A stretch of 64,000 nt of DNA, taken from the NCBI GenBank assembly GCA_964653095.1, contig CAZZEH010000018.1, positions 1 to 64,000 of the forward strand, in the 5' to 3' direction. This DNA comes from JAMLHH01 sp964653095. GTDB taxonomy: Bacteria; Bacteroidota; Bacteroidia; Chitinophagales; JADIYW01. The notes beneath the pieces are model-generated. The model did not search any database. It saw only the letters and a list, made by a program, of their open reading frames with translations, and was not told the origin of the DNA. The position numbers and the translations under genes are program-made. Positions 55,659-64,000 of this stretch are shown here, piece by piece (position 1 is the first letter of the stretch; each line of letters opens with the position of its first letter).

Positions 55659-56540
55659 TTATTTCACTTTTAGATAAATTATACCACCGAGCATACCTAC
55701 CACTACCTTAATCAGGTACATGGTAAATGAAATAATAATAGATAAAGAAGTGGGTACTCCATATAACAGCATTAATCCCGCAAAAGTTCCCTCCCGTACC
55801 CCTAAGCCTCCCAGAGATATGGGCAGTACAGTGGCTAAATAGACTAATGGCATAATAAATACAAAAGTGCTGAATGGCAATGTCGCTCCAAGATGATTGG
55901 ATAAGATATATGCAATGATTATATCACCAAACTGAGCGAGCAAAAGAATTAAAATGGTTTCAGTGATGAATTTGTATGATACTTCTACGTTTTTTCTTTT
56001 GAGAATAAATTTTGAAACAGGGATAAAAGCCACTAAGCACAGAAATGAAAGTATGTAAATTACAAATGGAATTTTTGAAATAAACTCGAGCTGTAAAGGA
56101 TAGTTTTTTAGAAGCAGCCCGACGTTTAGTAAAATTAAAAGTCCATATAGTCCTAATACTCTTTCGGCTATTGTGATTAGACTGGCTTGCTTTATTTTTA
56201 CTTTAAAGTTTGAAATTAACTTTTGTGTTCTTACTACATCTCCTCCGATAGCACCGGGTAAAAATATATTGAAGAAATTTCCTATAAGGTAATAGGAGTA
56301 AAGAGTGCTAATTTTAGGGCGAATGTTTAAGAAATAAACACAGAATCCATACCACCTGACAGACATTAAGAAAATAGCAATTAAGGTAATAATTAGGCAC
56401 AGAATTAAAAATGCAGATAAACTCCAATCCAGTTTTGGAAGAGTTTCAATATTGATTTTACTAATTAGAAAGCCAATTAAACTTGTCGTGACAATTAACT
56501 TTATAAGAAATTTTAATTGAGTTTTATTTGGCTTTTTCAA
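55659..56540 (-). CDS. LPG_synthase_TM (flippase-like) membrane protein
   Basis: 293 residues with about eight membrane segments. The motifs YLIGNFFNIFLPGAIGGDVVRTQK and LPISLGGLGVREGTFAGLMLL are those of the lysylphosphatidylglycerol synthase transmembrane / UPF0104 family, here without the catalytic C-terminal domain. Members next to glycan genes are thought to move lipid intermediates across the membrane. Last gene of the minus-strand glycan cluster, 36 bp after the DegT-like gene. Confidence 0.88.
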   Translation of the reverse strand: MKKPNKTQLKFLIKLIVTTSLIGFLISKINIETLPKLDWSLSAFLILCLIITLIAIFLMSVRWYGFCVYFLNIRPKISTLYSYYLIGNFFNIFLPGAIGGDVVRTQKLISNFKVKIKQASLITIAERVLGLYGLLILLNVGLLLKNYPLQLEFISKIPFVIYILSFLCLVAFIPVSKFILKRKNVEVSYKFITETILILLLAQFGDIIIAYILSNHLGATLPFSTFVFIMPLVYLATVLPISLGGLGVREGTFAGLMLLYGVPTSLSIIISFTMYLIKVVVGMLGGIIYLKVK

Positions 56541-56576
56541 GATTGACTAGTTAATAAAAAAGATATTAAGATAAAT

Positions 56577-57548
56577 TCAAGAATGCTTTTTTAAGTGTTT
56601 TCTGATGAGTTCTACTGTTCGATAAGCTTTTTCTTTATCTATATACTTGTAATTAAATAAATTGACTACTGATTTATGTAATTCAGAACTAACACTCTCA
56701 GATGGCACTTCTACATTCGAAAACATTTTTAACGGTGCATAGTGAGAGCTTGCAAATAATCCATTTTTAAAAATGTTTTCTAATAGTAAAGTTTTTTGGT
56801 TGACTACAATATTGAAACGCCAATTATCAAAATTAATATTTGTGTTATTTGATAACATTATACTTTTAGGAAGGTTTTCAGAGTAAATCTTATTGATATT
56901 TGATTTTTGCAATTGAGCCAAAGCAGTTTCTTCTTCTATGATATTGAAAAATTCAACACGATCATATTTTAAAGAATCATTATTAAGCCAGTTTGAATCT
57001 GCATAAGAATAATCAAATTTTATATTATTACTTATACAATACTTATAATATGATTCCAAGCGTTTTACTTCTTCCTCAGCGTAATGAATAGAAGGTTTAA
57101 AATATTTATATTCATTGCTTAAGTGTCCAATTCCGCCGTAGCCTATATCTACAGACTTCCCATAACCAGTGCTATACAATGTTAAGTCAAAAGTATCATT
57201 ATTTAATTTTGGAAAATTTAGACTTTTGTCGGCAATGATTACTAGGCTAGGGTACTTTTTTTTGAATTCTAAAAGCTCATTTGTAATGGTATCATTTTCT
57301 ATTCCGTATGTATAGATGAAAAGTATTCCAGCAACTTTATTTCGTTTAATAATATCTTCTGTAAGATTTAAATCTAAGCAGTAATTTTTTTTATCTATAT
57401 CTACTAAAGTAAATGCTTTCTTAGCTTTTAAAAAAGTTATAGGAACTATAGGGCACGCATTTATGGGAATTATAAATTCTCCATCAAGCGAGTTTGCTTT
57501 TAAAAAATTGTAAAGAATAGTGCTAGCTCTCGGTTCGATAATTTTCAT
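56577..57548 (-). CDS. DegT/DnrJ-like PLP-dependent aminotransferase, short
   Basis: 323 residues, shorter than the usual 360-380. Fold-type-I features: PINACPIVPITFLKAKKAFTLVDID (strand and substrate pocket), Asp107 in VIIADKSLNFP (pyridine-ring aspartate), and Lys131 in YSTGYGKSVDIGYGGIGHL (Schiff-base lysine followed by the gly-rich turn). It probably makes an amino sugar, or is a degenerate relative. It overlaps the sulfotransferase gene end by 26 bp (57523-57548). Confidence 0.7.
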   Translation of the reverse strand: MKIIEPRASTILYNFLKANSLDGEFIIPINACPIVPITFLKAKKAFTLVDIDKKNYCLDLNLTEDIIKRNKVAGILFIYTYGIENDTITNELLEFKKKYPSLVIIADKSLNFPKLNNDTFDLTLYSTGYGKSVDIGYGGIGHLSNEYKYFKPSIHYAEEEVKRLESYYKYCISNNIKFDYSYADSNWLNNDSLKYDRVEFFNIIEEETALAQLQKSNINKIYSENLPKSIMLSNNTNINFDNWRFNIVVNQKTLLLENIFKNGLFASSHYAPLKMFSNVEVPSESVSSELHKSVVNLFNYKYIDKEKAYRTVELIRKHLKKHS

Positions 57549-58686
57549 TAACTAATTTTTGATAAGCTCTCTCTGAAATAAATAAATCTTTCAGATTTGA
57601 ATTTGAAATATTTTTACTAAATGGGGCATTAAACCTATAATTTTCATCTTCTATATTTTCATCACAAGTGCTATAATCTATTCGAATATCATCAATTTCT
57701 ATGTCAAATTGTTCCTCATAGTTTTTAAGGTTATATTCTTTCAATTCATTTAATTTATTTTCAAATTCATATCCTAAATATTTCATTTCATGATAACAGG
57801 TTTTTTCAATAAACTTTATTGTGTTATCGTTTAGGTGTAATTTGTACTTATTGAAATTGTTTTTATTTATAGTTTTATTATTTACATCACTGTAAACGTT
57901 CGAAGAATTTGATTTCCAGACTTTACCATTTTGGTCTAAAATATCTTGTGAAAGATTTTCCTTATTGTAAAAAGTTTCAAGCTCTAAAAAAACTGTGATT
58001 TCATTCATTATTTTTACTGTGTTTGACACAAAGTCTTCATAAGATACAAGAAGTAGGTTTTTGTTATCACGTAATGAAAGTCCTATATCAATACTCTTCC
58101 TCCAATTTCTAATATGGAAAAGTAGGGGTCTGGTTATTCCTCCATACTCTTTTCCTCGACCTGTATTGAGAGATGATATTATGTCTCTAGGATCTCTATA
58201 AATAAGAATACATTTAATGCCATTATTTAAAAATGGTTCTATAAACTCTTCACAATTAGTTTCTTTTCCGCCAATTATATTTTTGTTTTGTTTATTTAAC
58301 CATGTTAGATAGAATTTATATGTTTCAAAGAAATTACTTGCTTTATATTTTGTAACAACTGAGTCTATATCTTTTATTTCAGTATATGTCCCGGAGAAAT
58401 CTTTAGACTCTTCGAGTAAGTTTTTAAAACTAGATATATTAATCTTATGGCTTTTTAAAAAGTTATCTAAATCATTAGCTGTATATTCTCTTTCTTTGAA
58501 TAAATTATTCAGAATATACCGGGTCTCTTTATATTTAATATCTTTAAAAAACATTGTTTTATAATACCTGTACAAATATGGTAAAGGTTGTGAAAAGCAA
58601 ACGCAACTGGGGTGCATGCTTAATAACTTATCAAGAACAGTCGTTCCAGATCTTGACATCCCAGTAAGAAAAAAGTATGAATTCAT
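57523..58686 (-). CDS. PAPS-dependent sulfotransferase
   Basis: 387 residues. The 5'-phosphosulfate loop GMSRSGTTVLDKLL (9-22) and the 3'-phosphate region LIYRDPRDIISSLN (about 165-180) are both clear. Family 1/3-like. Soluble, no signal peptide. It should add sulfate to a sugar of the surface polymer made by this cluster. Followed with overlap by the DegT-like gene and preceded by the GT2 gene (4 bp away). Confidence 0.86.
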   Translation of the reverse strand: MNSYFFLTGMSRSGTTVLDKLLSMHPSCVCFSQPLPYLYRYYKTMFFKDIKYKETRYILNNLFKEREYTANDLDNFLKSHKINISSFKNLLEESKDFSGTYTEIKDIDSVVTKYKASNFFETYKFYLTWLNKQNKNIIGGKETNCEEFIEPFLNNGIKCILIYRDPRDIISSLNTGRGKEYGGITRPLLFHIRNWRKSIDIGLSLRDNKNLLLVSYEDFVSNTVKIMNEITVFLELETFYNKENLSQDILDQNGKVWKSNSSNVYSDVNNKTINKNNFNKYKLHLNDNTIKFIEKTCYHEMKYLGYEFENKLNELKEYNLKNYEEQFDIEIDDIRIDYSTCDENIEDENYRFNAPFSKNISNSNLKDLFISERAYQKLVNENYRTES

Positions 58687-58690
58687 CGAA

Positions 58691-59626
58691 TTATTTATTC
58701 TGGTTTTTTAATTTATCTCTAATAATATAAGTTGGCTTTCCATCAATCCCTTGTATAATTCTAATTAAATATTCACCAATAATACCCAAAGAAAATAATA
58801 ATAATCCTCCAATAAATAGAATTGTAACAAATAATGAGGTCCAACCGGTAATATCAATCGAAAGTATCACTTTTTTAAATATAAAGTAAATGGCAATAAT
58901 AAAACTTAAGACGGATATGGACATCCCTATGTTCCCAATAAACCTGAGCAACAACGATGAATTACTGATCAGGAGGTTGCTAAATAATTTAATCATCTTT
59001 ATTAAATTATAACCGCTTGTGCCTTCCATCCGCTCGTTGTGATGTACATTGACTCCAACCACATCTTTGGTCACATAAAACATCATAGCAGGAATAAAAG
59101 GATAAGGATTATGCATCAGTGGCTTCATTGCATTTAAAATGTCTTTGCTAATTAATCTGAACGGTGAAAGTTGAATATCTCTAGGTTTGCCAAGAATAAT
59201 ATGATCAAAATGCCCTTTTAACTTACTTGTCAATCTTTTAAATAATGAATGCTTTTTGTGCAGAAACTGTCCAATAACTATATCATGTTCTTTTTTGGAT
59301 AATAATATGGGAATTTCTTCAGGGAGATGCTGCAAATCATCGTCCATTGTAACGATGTAATCTCCGGTGGCTTCTTTAAACCCGCAAATTGTAGCGGCCT
59401 GTTGACCAAAATTTCGCATCAGCCTTATGCAGAGTACATTTTTATTATTTTGAGCAATTATTCTAAGCGTTGACCAAGTTTGAGGATTGGGAGAGCAGTC
59501 ATCAATAAATATAATTTCATAGCTATAGTTAGGAAGATTACTAAAAACAACCGAAACTCTGTCGCTTATCTCAGTCAAAGAGTTAGTACTGTTGAATACA
59601 GGAATTACAATGCTTACTTTTTTCAT
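58691..59626 (-). CDS. GT2 glycosyltransferase with membrane tail (DPM1/GtrB-like)
   Basis: 311 residues. GT2 domain: SIVIPVFN opening, IIFIDDCSPN and TMDDDLQHLPEEIP with Asp95-97 as the metal site; RLMRNFGQQAATICGFKEATGD is the DPM1/GtrB signature. Two membrane segments near the C-terminus (about 228-250, 262-290). Makes a polyprenyl-phosphate-linked sugar. Next to the sulfotransferase gene. Confidence 0.92.
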   Translation of the reverse strand: MKKVSIVIPVFNSTNSLTEISDRVSVVFSNLPNYSYEIIFIDDCSPNPQTWSTLRIIAQNNKNVLCIRLMRNFGQQAATICGFKEATGDYIVTMDDDLQHLPEEIPILLSKKEHDIVIGQFLHKKHSLFKRLTSKLKGHFDHIILGKPRDIQLSPFRLISKDILNAMKPLMHNPYPFIPAMMFYVTKDVVGVNVHHNERMEGTSGYNLIKMIKLFSNLLISNSSLLLRFIGNIGMSISVLSFIIAIYFIFKKVILSIDITGWTSLFVTILFIGGLLLFSLGIIGEYLIRIIQGIDGKPTYIIRDKLKNQNK

Positions 59627-59775
59627 CGAAATATTGTGTTATATAGGTTTCAATCACAAAAATAACATACTTAGCTTATATGCAAAATAGTAGAAACACA
59701 CTCTATTGCAATCAGTCTAATGTAGATATAAACTTGTATTTTTAACAATAACGCAATGCTTTGTTAGTCTATGCA

Positions 59776-60882
59776 TTATATATCTATTTTGTTATCACTC
59801 TGATAAATCAAGTAACCTGATCTATCATTGCTGCTTTTTATATTCTTAAGCTCAGTATTTTGAAGTGCTTTTTTGATGATATAGGGCTTATTTGAATTAA
59901 AGAGCGGGAGAAGTCTTTCGTTTTCTTTACTTAGAAAATAGATTCCTGAATATTTATCTAGTGTTTTCACGGGGGGGCGAAATTTTCCTGTTGCAACCTC
60001 CAACACTCCTTTTAAAAAATCATAACCGGTAGAAAGAGGCACTAAATCAGAACCTATGAAATCGCCTCCCATTCTTGCTCCGACCTCAATGATATATACA
60101 TCACCATTAGAATTGATTTTTAATTCTGTATGTCCTGCCCCATATTGAATGTTCAAAGCGTCTAAGGCTTGTATGGTTATTTCATAGATTTTATCTTGTA
60201 TTTGCTTTGGCAAACTACTTGGCTGATGGTGAGCCAATTCAACGAAATGAGGAGCACCAGTAGTTATTTTATCTGTAATTGCAAGAATATAGTGTCTACC
60301 CTCCCAAGAAATAGTTTCTACACTTACTTCATTCCCGTCAATAAATTCTTCTACTATAGCACTTTTATTAATACTTTGTTTCATTGCATAACGAATAGCT
60401 TCCGATAGGTCTTTTATATCCTCTACCTTGCTGACACCACGACTTCCAGACATGTCTGTCGGTTTGACAATCACCGGAAAATTAAAATCTGAGTAGGTTC
60501 TATTTTCAGATTGTGCAATTCTGAATTTTGGTATTGGGCAATTGTGCTTCGCAAATTGTTCACGCATTTTCCACTTGTTGGTGGAATTGGTAGTTGCTTC
60601 CTCACTATTGGATATTAATTCTAATCGTTGAGCTACATACGCTATGGTAGGCATAACGATATCCGTTGCAATAGTTGTAATACCGTCAACCCCAATCCTT
60701 TTGCACTCATGGTAAATAGCTTCTTTTTCTAAGACAGATATGGGATAAAAAAAATCGGCATAATTTTTACATATTGCTCTGTCTGCCCATGCAAAAACAT
60801 GAGTTTCCATATCTAACTCTTTGGCTTTTAAAACTAAGGGCAATTGCAGGTAGCTTGCTCCGATTATTGCTATTTTTTTCAT
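59776..60882 (-). CDS. ATP-grasp carboxylate-amine ligase-like enzyme
   Basis: 368 residues. N-terminal pre-ATP-grasp domain (GASYLQLPLVLKAKELDM), then ATP-binding FPVIVKPTDMSGSRGV (135-150, Lys140), IVEEFIDGNEVSVE (about 177-190), and metal site IIEVGARMGGD (about 272-282). It should join a carboxylate to an amine with ATP. The substrate is unknown; its place in a glycan cluster suggests amidation of a sugar acid or addition of an amino acid. Confidence 0.88.
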   Translation of the reverse strand: MKKIAIIGASYLQLPLVLKAKELDMETHVFAWADRAICKNYADFFYPISVLEKEAIYHECKRIGVDGITTIATDIVMPTIAYVAQRLELISNSEEATTNSTNKWKMREQFAKHNCPIPKFRIAQSENRTYSDFNFPVIVKPTDMSGSRGVSKVEDIKDLSEAIRYAMKQSINKSAIVEEFIDGNEVSVETISWEGRHYILAITDKITTGAPHFVELAHHQPSSLPKQIQDKIYEITIQALDALNIQYGAGHTELKINSNGDVYIIEVGARMGGDFIGSDLVPLSTGYDFLKGVLEVATGKFRPPVKTLDKYSGIYFLSKENERLLPLFNSNKPYIIKKALQNTELKNIKSSNDRSGYLIYQSDNKIDI

Positions 60883-61156
60883 TGAGCTTTTGTATTATGT
60901 GCAAGTTAAAGATTATTTCTTATTCTGTATTTAGCGGGATATGATTTGTTTTAGCATTATGATAGATTGTAAATTTATGAATTGAAGATATACAAGCGAA
61001 GGACTTGACAGGTTGGCTGCAAAGTATATTTCTCCCATATTACGTAAATGAAAACATCCGGATATCCAAGCCATTACTTACAGGGAAACTTTGATTTTGC
61101 CATGTCGTTGTGAGTGTACTCCAAAGGCATAATTCTTTACAGTTGTTTGAGAAATA

Positions 61157-61768
61157 CTAAGGTTTGAGATGCACAATGTATTTTGATTCGAAGAAAGGTT
61201 CAGGGAAGTAATTCTGGATTGGAATTATTTTAGTTCTTTTCTTAAATCCAATCAGTTCTTCTTCCAAATTACCACCTTTCAGAGTTAGAATACCCTGAGA
61301 TTGTGGTTTTAGAATTTTTGAAGACCATTTAGTCAATTTGTCCAATGAGGCCACAGCTCGGGTGACGACCACATTGACCTTAATGTGTTGCTCTTCAGTT
61401 CTTCCCCAGATCGCACTCACATTTTTCAATTCTAAAGATTGGGAAACTGCGTTTACTACCTTGATTTTTTTTCCGATTGAATCGATTAGGATAAATTTGA
61501 CTTCGGGAAATAAGATTGCCAGAGGAATACCGGGGAAACCGCCTCCTGTACCGAGATCAGCTACATACCAGCCTTTTTTGAAGTGAATATATCTCGCCAA
61601 AGACAAAGAATGCAGTACGTGACGCTCCATGATTTCATTGATGTCTTTTCTGGAAATCACATTGATTTTCTCATTCCATTCCTGATAAATCTCCGGCAGC
61701 TTACTGAATTGCTCAATTTGCCTGTCAGTTAGTTCCGGGAAATAGTGTTGTATTTTTTCAATTGACAT
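61157..61768 (-). CDS. rsmG: 16S rRNA (guanine527-N7)-methyltransferase
   Basis: 203 residues. Signatures: MERHVLHSLSLARYI, the SAM-binding VADLGTGGGFPGIPLAILFPE (69-89), LIDSIGKKIKVV and VVTRAVASLDKL. Modifies G527 in the 530 loop of 16S rRNA. Single gene inside the glycan region; 60883-61156 upstream of the ATP-grasp gene has no gene. Confidence 0.97.
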   Translation of the reverse strand: MSIEKIQHYFPELTDRQIEQFSKLPEIYQEWNEKINVISRKDINEIMERHVLHSLSLARYIHFKKGWYVADLGTGGGFPGIPLAILFPEVKFILIDSIGKKIKVVNAVSQSLELKNVSAIWGRTEEQHIKVNVVVTRAVASLDKLTKWSSKILKPQSQGILTLKGGNLEEELIGFKKRTKIIPIQNYFPEPFFESKYIVHLKP

Positions 61769-61891
61769 TACGAGGTTATATGAAGGTAGATTTTGGATAT
61801 TTTAATCAAATGCTGCTTTCTGTGTAGTGGTGTAAGATTTGGCTATTAGATTCTAATAGACAGAATGCTGATTGTATATCTGAGCCTGTAT

Positions 61892-63523
61892 TTAAATGAC
61901 TCTGTACAAATGAATCGTCCAGTAGTATTCGGTTTTTTTTAATGTTTTGACAAGTTCAATGTTTTTATTGTTACTAATAATCGCAGTGGATATTATATAG
62001 TTGCCGCCCATCTTTTTGAACTGTTGAAAATTATAATCCAGCGCAATTGGCTTCAGTACTTCAGCATGCCCAAAATTTCGACCGATTTCGGATGAAAAAG
62101 CATAACATCTTGATCCCCAATTTTGAAAATAGACTTCTAACTCCTCAGATTTGTTCAGTTCACCCTGAATGATTTTCTTAAACTCATGTTTGTAGCTCAA
62201 CGGGTAAGCTGTAAAATACCCGTCTAAAGTAGAAAGTCCGTTATATTGGGCTATTGCCGGATGTAATCCGATACTTATAGTTCGATAATCTTTTAAAGGC
62301 TCTGCAATTGTATTCTTTATTTCTTCAAACTGTTTTACAGAATAAAACTCTTTGAAAGAAGGTGAGTCTCTGTTCATGATGAGTTCATGTGCTTTGAGAT
62401 TAAAGAGAAGGCTCGGTATAAAAGCAAGACATAAGATATAGTGTTTATATTTTTTAAACTCTTCCATTAAAATTTCTAAGCTTGTGGCAAAGAGTATTAT
62501 CCAAAGCATGGGATAAAGAAAGTAAAACCTGTCTAATTGTAATGGTATATAAGAGAACAATTTCTCTAGAAAGGGTAAGTTCTCCCAACCTTGTATGGCA
62601 TAAAATATAGATGTTGAGAAAATAAACGATAGGATATAAAACATGCGTTTGTCAATCTTTTTATTGACTACGGATAGTATAAAAGCAATTAAGATAAACG
62701 GGAGCATCAAGAGATGCCGACTATGCGCATGGTATTGTCCGTGTATAAAAATATCGATGAAATTATCAAACACTTCTTTAGTGCTGAGTGATTCTTTCAC
62801 AAACTCCACACGATGAAACTGTTCGTTTGAAAATAGAAAAGAATAAAGAATGGGAAAATGACTAATTGAGTAGGCTGTTGTCAAAACAATTAAAGCAATC
62901 AGCACACGATAATTGATTTTTTTTCTTTGTAAGAAATCTGCGACAATAATGACAGAGATTAGGATAATAATAAAGATGCCTGACAAAATTAATGATGAAA
63001 AAAAGGCAAAAAAGATGATATAAAGCCAATCAATAATTTTACTTCTGTTTTCTCTAATATTTAGAATAAAATAGAACAACAAAGGCTGACCGGCAACTGT
63101 AAATGTAAAAGACCAAAATGGAAGCAATGCAAAAAGTAAAGAGCATGATAGTGCAACAAGCTTATTTTGGGTTATATAATTTTTCAATAGTAAATACGTG
63201 CCCAAAAAAGCGATTAAAGACATGGTTAATTTACAGATGACGTACCCGTAATATATACCGAAAGAGTAAAAAAATAAATAATTTAAATTGTATGAACCTC
63301 TCATCGTTGAGACAGAAACTCCATTTAGTACATTTTCAAAAACAAAATCCGGCGGACTCCAAAACAATGAGTTATCTATAACTAACTTAAGCCATACAAT
63401 ATTTGAGTCAAGATTATCCTGAATTCTGATTGTAGCATTCTCACCGAATAAAAAATATGGAGTAAAGTAAAGACCAATTAAAAGAAGTGCCAGTGCAATA
63501 TATTTACGTTCAGTTTTATCCAT
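61892..63523 (-). CDS. DUF6044-like large membrane protein
   Basis: 543 residues with about ten or eleven membrane segments and a C-terminal soluble domain (about 395-543). The opening GENATIRIQDNLDSNIVWLKLVIDNSLFW and LSTLDGYFTAYPLSYKHEFKKI match DUF6044, a group related to GT-C proteins and YfhO. The Asp in QDNLDSN lies where GT-C enzymes hold a catalytic acid. It probably handles lipid-linked sugars. Follows a partial gene in the same direction. Confidence 0.82.
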   Translation of the reverse strand: MDKTERKYIALALLLIGLYFTPYFLFGENATIRIQDNLDSNIVWLKLVIDNSLFWSPPDFVFENVLNGVSVSTMRGSYNLNYLFFYSFGIYYGYVICKLTMSLIAFLGTYLLLKNYITQNKLVALSCSLLFALLPFWSFTFTVAGQPLLFYFILNIRENRSKIIDWLYIIFFAFFSSLILSGIFIIILISVIIVADFLQRKKINYRVLIALIVLTTAYSISHFPILYSFLFSNEQFHRVEFVKESLSTKEVFDNFIDIFIHGQYHAHSRHLLMLPFILIAFILSVVNKKIDKRMFYILSFIFSTSIFYAIQGWENLPFLEKLFSYIPLQLDRFYFLYPMLWIILFATSLEILMEEFKKYKHYILCLAFIPSLLFNLKAHELIMNRDSPSFKEFYSVKQFEEIKNTIAEPLKDYRTISIGLHPAIAQYNGLSTLDGYFTAYPLSYKHEFKKIIQGELNKSEELEVYFQNWGSRCYAFSSEIGRNFGHAEVLKPIALDYNFQQFKKMGGNYIISTAIISNNKNIELVKTLKKTEYYWTIHLYRVI

Positions 63524-63618
63524 ATTAAAATTTTAGAATTGGGCGACGACTCTTTATTAGCTGCAAAGTTTTTTAATACGCAACATCATAATTAAACTTG
63601 CAAATACAAAAAATATAT

Positions 63619-64000
63619 TCAATAAATTTCTTTATTCAATTCATACACAAACAGTTGCCTGTCAGAATCGACTAAATTAAAAAAAGAACTATTTACTTTA
63701 AATTCACTAAAAAGATAGATGAATTTATACTTTTCCATAAATTCTCGCAAACAGGAGTAGTCATTAAAATCTAACTCCCCGCATTCTGTGAAATATAGAC
63801 TGCGCTGGCGGTGTTTGTCAATCACATCTCTCTCTTCATTGTTAAATTTTTCTTTTATAGGGTAAGCTGAGGTTATATGTGCAATTTGAACTGAATCGCT
63901 TTTCATAAACAGTTCAGGCGTTAACGTGTAGGCGTTTTCGTTGTATCTATAGATAGAACTGACTTCGACTGGTTTATTCAGGTAAATACTTTTTTCGTTC
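63619..64000 (-). CDS. C-terminal part of a membrane or glycan protein, cut by the window edge
   Basis: The frame runs open from the right edge (64000) to the stop at 63619, about 126 residues. It reads ...IYLNKPVEVSSIYRYNENAY, then LFMKSDSVQIAHITSAYP. An internal ATG at 63906 is not the real start. This resembles the soluble tail of a GT-C membrane protein such as the DUF6044 gene next to it, but too little is present to classify it. Confidence 0.65.
   Translation of the reverse strand, partial: NEKSIYLNKPVEVSSIYRYNENAYTLTPELFMKSDSVQIAHITSAYPIKEKFNNEERDVIDKHRQRSLYFTECGELDFNDYSCLREFMEKYKFIYLFSEFKVNSSFFNLVDSDRQLFVYELNKEIY

Overview
The window looks like a chromosomal stretch of a Bacteroidota bacterium (Bacteroidetes). 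The signs are type IX secretion sorting tails on two secreted enzymes (15343-16794, 38721-41315), promoters of the Bacteroidetes type (TTTG, about 20 bp, TAnnTTTG), a GldI-like lipoprotein, DUF1573, WG-repeat and OmpA/PorT-like barrel proteins, and weak Shine-Dalgarno signals. No rRNA, tRNA, CRISPR array or insertion sequence was recognised. The species cannot be told from the sequence.

Layout. 1-5.9 kb: an AT-rich two-gene unit encoding a 1785-residue protein that joins a STAS-like region, a GHKL ATPase and two phosphoribosyltransferase-like loops, translationally coupled to a 156-residue unknown protein. 6-9 kb: a membrane-anchored barnase-type ribonuclease, a DUF1573 protein, a barrel protein and a DUF2269 membrane protein. 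9-15 kb: a four-gene efflux operon (GbsR/MarR-like regulator, TolC, adaptor, RND pump). 15-22 kb: a secreted hydrolase, a GPH-type transporter, malic enzyme, glutamate formimidoyltransferase and a WYL regulator. 22-31 kb: an accessory stretch with a YD-repeat fragment, dispersed repeats, a DUF4143 ATPase preceded by 32-bp iterons, an McrBC-like restriction pair and a GT-C membrane protein.

31.8-34.6 kb is the most striking regulated unit: an S-box (SAM-I-like) riboswitch, then a 39-codon leader peptide with four consecutive Cys codons and several Met codons, then sequences that can pair with the Cys codons, then an NtaA/SnaA/DszA-type flavin monooxygenase. A free methionine-(R)-sulfoxide reductase follows. 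This reads as sulfur scavenging controlled by two successive sensors. 35-38.5 kb: a sodium:solute symporter with a tiny membrane partner, and the two subunits of a 3-oxoacid CoA-transferase. 38.7-41.8 kb: a C10 cysteine protease coupled to a small lipoprotein.

41.9-48 kb is a second AT-rich defence-like island: a membrane-anchored KAP NTPase, divergent from two membrane-anchored DUF3883 nuclease-like genes (the second split by a +1 frameshift) and a 144-residue unknown. 48-55.6 kb is mostly housekeeping: WG-repeat protein, RDD protein, MsrB, DUF4105, Ndk, DHH phosphoesterase, GldI-like isomerase, PdxJ. 55.6-64 kb, all on the minus strand, is a surface-glycan region: flippase-like LPG_synthase_TM protein, DegT-like aminotransferase, sulfotransferase, GT2, ATP-grasp ligase, then RsmG and two large membrane proteins, the last cut by the window edge.
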